Below are positions 56,011 to 64,000 of a DNA stretch of 64,000 nucleotides, piece after piece. The notes under the pieces were generated by a model. The model was given only the letters and a program-made list of their open reading frames with translations. It was not told the origin of the DNA and searched no databases. Origin of the DNA: Haematococcus lacustris (lineage: Eukaryota > Chlorophyta > Chlorophyceae > Chlamydomonadales > Haematococcaceae); the NCBI GenBank assembly GCA_030144725.1, contig JASKMD010000003.1, positions 17,677,922 to 17,741,921 of the forward strand. Direction: 5' to 3'. Position 1 is the stretch's first letter. The number at the start of each line of letters is the position of its first letter. The position numbers and the translations under genes were made by a program.

Positions 56011-57256
56011 TGCTCAGCAGCTGCTCTGTCATATTGACAGCATGCAACGGGTGCACAGGTAAAGGAGGTGGGGGCAAGGGCTGTTCCAAAACCAGCTGAG
56101 GCTGTGGCTCCTGCTGTAGCTGCTGAATGGCAGGCTGAGCAGGCTGTACCACCCCAGCTTCCTCCCCCTCCAAAAGGCGTTTCCCGCTCCTGGTCATAAC
56201 CATGACAGGGTTGCTGGCAGGGGCATCAGGTATGCGTGACAGAGGATCAGCAGGGTTGGTATCACCAGGTAAATACTCAATGGTAAAATCATACCGGGAG
56301 AGAAACTCCAACCACCTGGTTTGGCGTCTTGACAAGACCTTCTGAGTTTTTAAAGCTACCAAAGGCTTGTGATCTGTGTATAATGTGAAGGGAACACCTT
56401 CCAGGTAGCACCGCCACTCTTTACATGCAGTAATAATTGCAAGTAGCTCTTGTTCACCAGTGGTATAGTTCTTTTCAGCTGGAATCAGCTTCTTGCTTAG
56501 GTAAGCCAGAGGATAGCCCTCCTGCATGAGTACAGCTCCTACTCCTTGTAAGGAAGCGTCACAGTAAACCTGGAAAGGTTTAGTAATATCTGGGATTTTG
56601 AGTAAAGGTACTCTAGAAATAGCATGCTTAAGAGCATCAAAAGCTGTTAACTTATCATCAGGCCATTTGTGCCAATTGAAATCTGTACCTGCTTTACCAG
56701 TCAGGTCAGTAAGTGGTGCTGAAATAGCACTGAAGTTGTGTACAAATTTGCGCACAAAATTTGCAGCACCAAGGAACTGCTGCATGGCAGTTAGACTGCG
56801 TGGCACAGGCCAGGAAGTGATAGACTTCACTTTATCAGGGTCGACAGCTATGCCTTGGTCACTGACGATGTGACCCAAGAATTTGAGCGCAGTTTTAAGA
56901 AACTTGCACTTTGATAATTTAGCTTTAAACTGATGCTTACGTAATAATTCAAGAACTCTCCTCAAATGTGTGAAGTGTTCTGGCACAGTTTTGGACATGA
57001 TGAGGATATCATCTATGTACACTAGGGCACAGTCATTAATGACATCAGCAAAAGCGTTGTTCATCACACGTTGAAACGTGGCTGGTGCATTGGTTAATCC
57101 AAAGCATAGAACCTTAAACTGATATAGGCCACTGGGTGTCCTGAAAGCTGTCTTAGGGACATCCTCATCAGGAATTCTGATCTGGTGATATCCAGCTTGC
57201 AGGTCTAGTGATGAAAACACCGTGCACCCAGCCAACCTGTCAAACAGGTCATCCAC
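55964..57256 (-). CDS. Gypsy reverse transcriptase (main part) and RNase H
   Basis: 430 codons. RT motifs: FSSLDLQAGYHQI, FGLTNAPATFQ, the catalytic YIDDIL and LGHIVSDQGI. RNase H follows with YCDASLQGVGAVLMQ, a YTTGEQELLAI region and YTDHKPL, then the WLEFLSRYDFTIEYLPG end. The N-terminal RT segment is in a different frame: the conserved LNK...RDQYPLPR stretch is broken at about 57270 by one extra nucleotide. It continues to the connector before integrase, where a second one-base shift occurs. Confidence 0.92.
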   Translation of the reverse strand: MDDLFDRLAGCTVFSSLDLQAGYHQIRIPDEDVPKTAFRTPSGLYQFKVLCFGLTNAPATFQRVMNNAFADVINDCALVYIDDILIMSKTVPEHFTHLRRVLELLRKHQFKAKLSKCKFLKTALKFLGHIVSDQGIAVDPDKVKSITSWPVPRSLTAMQQFLGAANFVRKFVHNFSAISAPLTDLTGKAGTDFNWHKWPDDKLTAFDALKHAISRVPLLKIPDITKPFQVYCDASLQGVGAVLMQEGYPLAYLSKKLIPAEKNYTTGEQELLAIITACKEWRCYLEGVPFTLYTDHKPLVALKTQKVLSRRQTRWLEFLSRYDFTIEYLPGDTNPADPLSRIPDAPASNPVMVMTRSGKRLLEGEEAGVVQPAQPAIQQLQQEPQPQLVLEQPLPPPPLPVHPLHAVNMTEQLLSSICSGRGLCQHGGSI

Positions 57257-58352
57257 TCGAGGTAGTGGGTATTGATCCCTAAGTGTGAGTTTTGTTCAGC
57301 TGACGATAGTCTACACACATCCTTAACTCACCTGACTTCTTTTTGACAAAGAGGACAGGGGCAGCGTAGGGAGAGGAGGAGGGTTCAATGATGCCCTGCT
57401 CTAGGAAGGCTGCTACCTGCTTCTTCATCTCCAACAGCTCTGGCTGGCTCATCTTATATGATGGTAAGGCTGGTGGCTTACAGCCAGGCTGAAGGGGGAT
57501 GGTGTGTCCCACTGGACGTTGAGGAGGTAGAGTATTGAAAGGGGCGAAGACATCGTCGTACTCAGATATGAGTGCTGTCAGCTGAGCTGCCACTGCAGGG
57601 GGTATAGAGGTTGGGTAATTGATAGGTGAGTTAGAGGGTGGGGTAGTTGATTGAGAGAGGGGGTCAGGGTCATTGGACAGCAAATTAGCTGGATTAGGGG
57701 TTGGGTGAACGGACAGCACACTTGCTGGGGTAGGGTTGATGGGCTGAGACGAGATGAGCGCAACCAGGGACTGGCCGCCTTTCCTTAACCACCTGTAAGC
57801 CACTTTTGCTGACACAGTGGCTTGCTTATGTTTTGCCAGGATATGAGCACAATGGGGAGCCATAATTGGCGCTGCTGGCTCACATTTGAGTATTGTTTTA
57901 GCAGAAGCCATTTGTACTGTAATAGTACGTGCTAGGTAGTCCAGCAGCACACCATTGGACTGAAGCCAGTCACTGCCCATTAAGATGTCGAAGGCAGAGA
58001 ACATCTCAGGCATCACCAACAACTCGACCCTGCAGCTCAAAGTCTGCACATTCAACTGGACGCTGCATGCATGCGTACAAACTACGGGCTGCCCATTAGC
58101 CACAAGGAACTCCTTGGGCTGCTTCAGTTTATAACTGGACAGCTGGTACTGCTCAACAACAGCACAATTGATAAAGCTAGCAGCTGCCCCACTGTCAAAC
58201 AGCAGAGTGCAATCATAGCCATTCACTGTGCCAGAAAACGAGAAGTGTAAAACACAGTCGTCTGCAGCAGGACCCTTGGGCATACATGCCTCCTCAGCGG
58301 GCACAGTGCTACAGGCACCAACACAGTTCTGACCGGCTGGTTGGGCAACACA
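57257..58352 (-). CDS. Gypsy protease and N-terminal RT
   Basis: Aspartic protease around [13 protein letters not shown] (catalytic DSG), with [12 protein letters not shown] downstream. The linker is Pro/Asn/Ser-rich. The RT palm begins [31 protein letters not shown] and [11 protein letters not shown], where the frame fails. The frame is continuous with the basic end of gag, separated only by a TGA at 58355-58353, so a stop-readthrough junction is possible, though decay is equally likely. Confidence 0.88.
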
Positions 58353-60204
58353 TCAGCGGCGGCGGTCACCCTTGCCACCCTGCTGCTTCCATCCACCCTT
58401 GCCTGGGCTGCGGTCACGCTTGCCTGGACCCCGTGGGGGACGGTCCCCAGCACCATGACCAGAAGGGGGGCCCAGGGAAGAGGGGCGGGGGAAACCCACT
58501 GACACGGCGTGCCTCCTCAGCAGACAGGTGCTTGAGGTTGCAGTAGTCCCTGAAGTGGGCCGGGTTCCAGCAGTGGTGGCAGGCGTGGCCAGGAGGTGGC
58601 CTGGGGGGGGCATCAGACACAGGGGCAGCAGGAGGAGGGGGCCGTGGAGGACGTCCACCACCCTGGCTGCTGTGGCGACTTCCACGGTGGCCACTGCTGC
58701 TGCTGCTGCTGACGTCCCAGTAGGGGCCACGAGGGGCCGCAGGAGGAAATCCTCCAGCAGGGGCGGTGAAGCCTTTGATACGGTCCATCTGCTCGTGAGG
58801 CACAAAGGCAGCTACAGGTGGAGGAGGGCGACGTCCCCCAATGCTGGTGGATACTGCAAACAGCACCTTCTGCCCATTTACTGCAGCTTGGATAGCATCA
58901 GTGAGGGTGGGCTCAGACATGAGTGCCAGGTCATGTACAACACGTCCCTGCAGCTCAGGGGTAAGACCCCTAATAAAGGTAGCCACAAGCATTGCAGGTG
59001 CCATGCAAGTCATGCCTGCAACAGTCAGGGTGTTTCTGAACTCAGTGATGTACGCATTGAGGGTAGAACCAGCTGTCATGCGTAATGCACCTGGATCCAG
59101 CAGCTTCCTGCGGTGCACATCTGAGTCATTACGCAGGTCATCACCAGCCATCTCTTTAAAAGAGGTGCGTAGAAATGCCCAGGTGGGCCTGACGCCATGC
59201 GCAAGGATATGGGCATTCCTAGTGGCTGGATACCACACCTCACGTGCCTTGCCTGTCAAGAAGTTTGGCAGGGCATCAGCAGGATCAATGCGCAAATATG
59301 CACAGTGGACTTCAAGGTCTTCACAGAATATTTCTGCTACTCGAGAGGTGTTGAGGCACTAATCTGTCCATTTCTCAGGACCTGGAACCTTGACCCTGGG
59401 CAGAGATGCTGACACAGGTGAAGGGGACGCAACCTGAGATGAAGGTGCCTGTCCTACTGACAACGGGTGAGGTGCAACAGGTGCGACAGGTGCAGCAGGT
59501 GCGGTGGTGCCAGACGATGCTGGTGCAGCAGGAGCAGGTTTTGCGGCAGAGGTGCCACTGCTACCATTCACAGCAGGTCGAGCTGACTGCGAATACTGGT
59601 TGCGTATGTCTGCCACAGTCTGCTCTCCACTCACCAGCGCATTCTGCAGGCCCTGGAGACGCTCCATCTCAGCGAGCTCCGCTCGGATCCGGACAGCTTC
59701 GTTCTGAGACGCCTGGAGGTTCGCATTCGCTCCCACCAGCTGCTGGCGAAGCCTCTGAATCTCGTCAGCTTGCGCAGCGGCTGCAGACGTGCCAGTTTCG
59801 GGCAGGATCGGGGCAGCTGTCAGGGCTCCTGCATAAGAGAGCGGGGCAACTCCAGGGGCCGCCACAGCTGAAGGTGCTGGGCCAGCCGGAGGCTGAGCGG
59901 AGGACATAGCGTTCAGAGTCTGCAGGACGTTCTTCAGCAGATCCATCGCCTGAGCGGGTGGTAGACCAGTAACCCTCTCGATTTCCGCGAAGGCGGGGCT
60001 TGTGATAGGCACAGGAAGAACAGGGTGGGTGATAGACACCGTCGTGCCAGTAGTTGGCGCCCCAGTCGCAGCAGGGACTCCCGCTGGAGCACCAGTAGTG
60101 GTGTTCGGAGTCGCTGGGGGCGGGGAGCCAGGAGTTTGGCTCCCAGGAGCAGGACGCTCCTGTCGTTTGTCTCCTCCAGGAGGAGGCTCCTTATTGGCAG
60201 TCAT
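58353..60204 (-). pseudogene. Gypsy gag with internal TAG and a frameshift
   Basis: Starts MTANKEPPPGG at 60204. Ala/Pro-rich N-terminus, a short coiled coil (QADEIQRLRQQL), then the capsid-like part (DALPNFLTGKAREVW) and a zinc knuckle CHHCWNPAHFRDYC (C-x2-C-x4-H-x4-C). A TAG at 59361-59359 interrupts PEKWTD|CLNTSRVAEIF in the same frame. After the knuckle the basic tail (GKRDRSPGKGGWKQQGG) is in another frame, with a shift near 58460 in a G/C homopolymer area. The product would bind element RNA and form particles; this copy likely cannot do so without suppression of the stop. Confidence 0.85.
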
Positions 60205-60235
60205 TTGCTTAGGGAGAAAGTGGCGTTAGTAGCAA

Positions 60236-60251
60236 CATCGGTCGGAAACCA
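60236..60251 (-). other. Primer binding site
   Basis: Three bases inside the 5' LTR the element strand reads TGGTTTCCGACCGATG, which starts with TGG and so would pair with a tRNA 3' end ...CCA. The tRNA species is not identified. Confidence 0.6.
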
Positions 60252-60254
60252 AAA

Positions 60255-60462
60255 TGTAGCGTGCTAAGAGCAGCGCCGACAACCGATAACTACCTTCTTT
60301 CCCACAGCATGACACGGCCAGGGTTTAGAACGTTTCCCCCGAGGAGTCGAACCTGTGAAACAGGTGTGCACGAAGGCTCACCTGCCCCTTTCGCCCACCA
60401 TGTCACACTGTAGTACAGAAGTACCGTGAGGCGAGCTAGGCTTCGAGGAGCCGTTCGCTACA
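60255..60462 (-). repeat. 5' LTR of the gypsy element
   Basis: 208 bp, three differences from the 3' LTR; followed by the TGTAG target duplication. Confidence 0.95.
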
Positions 60463-61215
60463 TGTAGGGGTCTACAGTACTGTAGGGGTCTACAGTACTG
60501 TAGGGGTCTACAGTACTGTAAAGGTCTACAGTACTGAAGGAGTCTACAGTACTCTCAGAGTCTACAGTTTTCTAGAGGTCTACAGTACTGTAGGGGTCTA
60601 CAGTACTGTAAGGGTCTACAGTACTGTAGAGGTCTACAGTACTGTAAAGGTCTACAGTACTGTAAGGGTCTACAATACTGTAAGGGTCTACTGTACTGTA
60701 AAGGTCTACAGTACTGTAGGGGTCTACAGTACTGGAGGGGTCTACAGTACTGTAGGGGTCTACAGTACTGTAGGGGTCTACAGTATCGTAAAGGTCTACT
60801 GTACTGTAGGGGTCTACTGTACTGTAGGGGTCTACAGTATTGTAGGGGTCTACAGTACTGTAGAGGTCTACAGTACTATAGGGGTCTACAGTATTGTAGG
60901 AGTCTACAGTACTCTCAGAGTCTACAGTACTGTAGAGGTCTACAGTACTGAAGGGGTCTACTGTACTGTAGGGGTCTACTGTACTGTAGGGTTCTACAGT
61001 ACTGTAGGGGTCTACAGTACTGTAGAGGTCTACATTAATGTGAAGGTCTACAGTACTGAAGGGGTCTACAGTACTCTAGGGGTCTACAGTACTGTAGGAG
61101 TCTACAGTACTCTCAGAGTCTACAGTATTGTAGAGGTCTACAGTACTGTAGGGGTCTACAGTACTGTAGGGGTCTACAGTACTGTAGGATTCTACAGTAC
61201 TGTAGGGGTCAAATG
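60463..61215 (+). repeat. 18-bp CTACAGTACTGTAG minisatellite, right part
   Basis: Continuation of the 53690-54334 array after the retrotransposon, about 40 units. It ends about 55 bp before the acceptor CTGCAG at 61269 of T3 exon 8. Confidence 0.95.
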
Positions 61216-62981
61216 ACACATGTAAACAACTTCCCCTTCACAATACTGATGTGAGTCATCTTGCTGCAGGGGGTGGATCATGGATGACTTCATGCATTTC
61301 GTCCGGTATGGCTGGCAGTACGTGTTTCGAGACATCGTGACAGTGGAGAACGGGCACCTGCCCATTTGGAAGGCGTTGGTGAAGGCTGTGCTGCACTACC
61401 TGACATCAGGTAACCAAGATTGCCACAACAGCTGCACCATGAGTGTACACCTTGAAGTACTGCATGGCCCTGTCATCATGCCTTTCAGAGGGAGATCCGC
61501 AGCGGAGCCCAGACATGACACCGGAGGCTGAAGCACTGTATGAGGCCCGGCTGAAAGCGGGTATGGACGGGGGCGCTGACGCCATTCACACCTATGCATA
61601 TCTGCTGGCTGAGAAGGACTGGCTGGGAGAGGACGTGCCGAGCTCCTTGTTCTCCAGCAACCTCCATATGTTGTGCTGCCGGTGGGTGTCACCATGCTCC
61701 ACCTACAATTGGCCATCTCATACAACAGGTCATAAATACGCTGATACATTTGAAATGGTGTGCATGTGCTATGCATGCAGGTTGCCTGATCAAGAGCGTG
61801 AGCGCGGGCGTGCTTGCTGGGTGACGGAGTTCTTCGTGGAGCGCGCCATGCAGCGTGCAAAGCACTTCAGTGGCTCCCATGCTACTGGGCTGCAGGTGAC
61901 CTTGGCCATGTGTTTGCGGGAGCGCTTGAGCCGACAGATGCAGCAGTGGTTCAACACACACAGGCATAAGCATGGGAGGGATGCATGGGCTGAAGACCAG
62001 GAGGGTGAGGGAATGGATGAGGAGGGTGAGGAGGATGAGGAGGACAGCAAGGCAGCTGGCCAGCAGGGGCGGAAGAACAACAAGGGTGTCAGGGATGCTA
62101 AGCCGGTGCCTGCGGAGGAGGTGTGCCAACTCTTGGGGTGTGGTTACAGTGAGTGCCCGAATGGTGGGGAAGGCGAGGAGTGGGTGCGCCAGGCATGCAT
62201 CAAGTTCAGGGAGGAGTTCTTGTCTGAGAGCACAGAGTGGAGCGATGCAGACTTCAATGCAGTGTTTGCAGATCCTGTCAGTGGTGCCAGCCCAGCAGTG
62301 CCCCAGCGTGTCAAGTACTTCAAGCGTGCAGAGTGCAACGGGCAGGCCATGCACAGTGTGGACTACACCAAGGTCCATGTGCGTAACAACAACAGGGTAA
62401 TGAATCAGTACGAGCAGATCACACGCATGCCCAATGCAGGAGAGCATGAGTTGGTTGCTGTGTGGGGGGTGGTACCATATGCATCACATATCCAGTTCTG
62501 GGTGCGGGTGGAGCACCCACACAAGCAGGGTGTTTTCCTGCGCCTGGCCATTGCACGCCTGTACAGCACCACCCCTGTTCCACAGCTAGACACGTTAGCT
62601 GTAGCACGTGGCACGCCCCTTGCTGAGGGCGACACAGCAACAGCAGGGAAGCGAGTGCCAGCAAAAAGGAAGCAGCCTTCACGGCCTACACAGCGCAGCA
62701 AGAAGCAGAAAGCAGATCAGCAGCCGGCTACAGTTCCTTCAGCTGCACCCCCAGGCACACAAGGTGATGGCCATGGATCAGACAGCCAGGGGGACGAGGC
62801 CCCAACACAGGTCAGGCGTTCAGGGCGCAAGCCAAGCCAGAGGCAGCTTTACCAGGCTCCCCTTCCCACACCGGTGCGCCAGCAGCGCTCACTTGTTGTC
62901 CGGCACCCAACCACTCTTTACTCAGCAGCTGGCCCTCACGACTGGTTTGCGTTAGATGGGGCTAAGCTCACACACCTGCTG

Positions 62982-64000
62982 CACTCGTGCAAATTAAGGC
63001 CTGGCTGGCTTGAAAAACTTGAGAGTTGAGATCTGAAACTTGGTATGTGGGTTGCTGTGACCTAGAGGGTGACAAGACTCTCTTGGGCCAAAGTGTAATT
63101 CTCACTCGGTGTCGAGCTGCTGGGCCAGGTATGGGGCTGAGACCCCGATTTTGGCTAAGGGAGTTGGCACCGTGTGACCAAAGTGACTTTTCATGAAATG
63201 TGAGTATGAGAGGTTGTAAAGGGTGGTTACAGCTGCCCAACCTAGTAGGTGGCATGCAAAACGTCCAAGCCAGTGATGAGCTATGGCCCGTGTCCTAGGA
63301 CCCTGTACCGGTTCCTAGCGTCACCATGGTCGTAGGACCCGGTGCAGGGTCCTGTGTACCTGATGAGTGTAGATGTTTTAATCATTCCTTGCATCCCTAT
63401 GTGATAGAACCATGTTAGGATTCCTACATAGCTTGTGGTTGGTCCTGTTGACCCCGTTTGGATGCTTTCGACCATGTGTGCCAGGACCCTGTACAGGGTC
63501 CTACGATGAGTGCCTTTCCACACAGGGTCCTGGCACCACACCACAGGGTTCTGGCTCACAGGGTCCTGGCCCCTCACCACAGGGTTCTGGCACCACAGGG
63601 TCCTGGTACCTCACCACAGGGTCCTGCTGCACACCTACAGGGTCCTGGCACCTGACCACAGGGTTCTGGCACACAGGGTCCTGGCACCACACCACAGGGT
63701 TCTGGCACCACAGGGTCCTGGTACCTCACCACAGGGTCATGGCACCTCACCACAGGGTCCTGGCCCACAGGGTCCTGGCACCTCACCACAGGGTCCTGGC
63801 ACCACAGGGTCCTGGCACCACACCACAGGGTCCTGGCACCAACAGGGTCCTGGCTCCTCACCACAGGGTCCTGGCACCTCACCACAGGGTCCTGGCACCA
63901 CAGGGTCCTGGTACCACACCACAGGGTCCTGGCACCTACAGGGTCCTGGCACCTCACCACAGGGTCCTGGCACCTCACCACAGGGTCCTGGCCCACAGGG
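62982..64000 (+). mobile_element. Second copy of the element end, entering from the right
   Basis: From CACTCGTGCAAATTAAGGCC at 62982 the sequence matches the reverse complement of 19139-18619, including a 20-bp AGGACCCTGTACAGGGTCCT palindrome near 63484. From about 63500 it becomes a CAGGGTCCTGG array like that downstream of G2. It truncates the T3 C-terminus, so it inserted (or recombined) into T3. The rest of the element is beyond the window; 63030-63280 holds no gene. Confidence 0.75.

Larger units (their letters stand above)
54335..60462 (-). mobile_element. Ty3/gypsy chromovirus-type LTR retrotransposon
   Basis: A 6128-bp element on the minus strand with 208-bp LTRs (54335-54542 and 60255-60462) that differ at three positions. 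LTRs begin TGTAGCG and end CGCTACA. The 5-bp target duplication TGTAG flanks it (54330-54334 and 60463-60467). Gene order is gag, protease, RT, RNase H, integrase, chromodomain, which fits the chromovirus branch. The insertion is recent by LTR identity, yet its reading frames are broken. Confidence 0.95.
49814..63029 (+). pseudogene. T3: tnp2-like transposase with full exon set, disrupted by a gypsy insertion
   Basis: Exons: about 49814-51433, 51564-51625, 51705-51845, 51916-52049, 52429-52536, 52613-52764, 52834-53649, then 61270-61409, 61489-61681 and 61781-63029. The late exons match T1: MDDFMHFVRYGWQYVF, an EALYEARLKAG segment, VKYFKRAECNGQ and HIQFWVRVEHPHKQGVFLR. Lesions: ten G instead of nine at 51060-51069 shifts the frame, TAG replaces Leu at 51342-51344, TAG replaces Gln at 53093-53095, and the exon-7 donor is AT instead of GT at 53650. 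The intron before 61270 holds a 1.4-kb palindromic array with a 6.1-kb retrotransposon inside. From 62982 the C-terminus is replaced by element-end sequence (SCKLRPGWLEKLES). It keeps the CPKC cysteine lost in T2. Confidence 0.72.

Overview
The window looks like nuclear DNA of a GC-rich eukaryote, most likely a volvocalean green alga of the Haematococcus/Chlamydomonas type. This is inferred from many short introns with GTGAG donors and GTGCAG/TTGCAG acceptors, long CAG-encoded Ala/Gln/Ser tracts, dense minisatellites and a chromodomain Ty3/gypsy element; no marker gene fixes the species. There is no bacterial-style operon, rRNA, tRNA or CRISPR array. Two 500-N gaps (7101-7600 and 28356-28855) make it a scaffold. 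Almost everything recognisable belongs to mobile elements.

Layout. (1) 1-1599, minus: the open end of a tandem cysteine-peptidase-like gene. (2) 1631-3235: a 44-bp minisatellite. (3) 3404-9552, minus: a CACTA/EnSpm (tnp2-like) transposase, T1, broken by a gap and by a probable non-autonomous element. (4) 9654-12593, plus: G1, a protein of unknown function divergent from T1. (5) 12875-16298, plus: G2, which carries an Fe(II)/2-oxoglutarate dioxygenase-like motif set. (6) 16340-19139: subterminal minisatellite and the end of this element. (7) 19149-19493: a long-TIR MITE in a CCCTAG array. (8) 19841-27354, minus: a Ulp1-like peptidase gene, Z-left, with a huge Ala/Gln exon. (9) 27555-28355, minus: a partial LRR-like gene. 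(10) 28856-35994, plus: Z-right, a near-identical inverted copy of the 3' part of Z that retains a terminal dioxygenase-like exon. (11) 36177-37284: a 21-bp palindromic array. (12) 37488-53649: three inverted/direct copies of a divergent gene pair, X (unknown) and a second tnp2-like transposase (T2, T3, plus a 5' fragment). (13) 53690-61215: an 18-bp palindromic array in a T3 intron, split by a 6.1-kb Ty3/gypsy chromovirus. (14) 61270-63029: the last T3 exons. (15) 62982-64000: a second copy, inverted, of the element end seen at 18.6-19.1 kb.

How the parts relate. The three transposases align exon by exon. Each starts next to a divergently transcribed companion gene (G1 or X), so the recurring unit is a two-directional transposon with accessory proteins. 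Two different genes, G2 and Z, end in related double-stranded beta-helix dioxygenase-like domains. Short palindromic or palindrome-derived motifs (AGGACCCTGT half-sites, CTACAGTACTGTAG, CCAGTACTGG) are amplified into arrays in introns or just beyond gene ends. CCCTAG hexamer arrays sit in homologous introns of T2, T3 and both Z copies.

Many copies are decayed. T2, T3, Z-right and the gypsy element carry stops or frameshifts, and several of the stops are C-to-T changes in Gln codons. T1, G1, G2 and Z-left are the best candidates for intact genes. Exon boundaries were placed by eye from GT/AG sites and reading phase.
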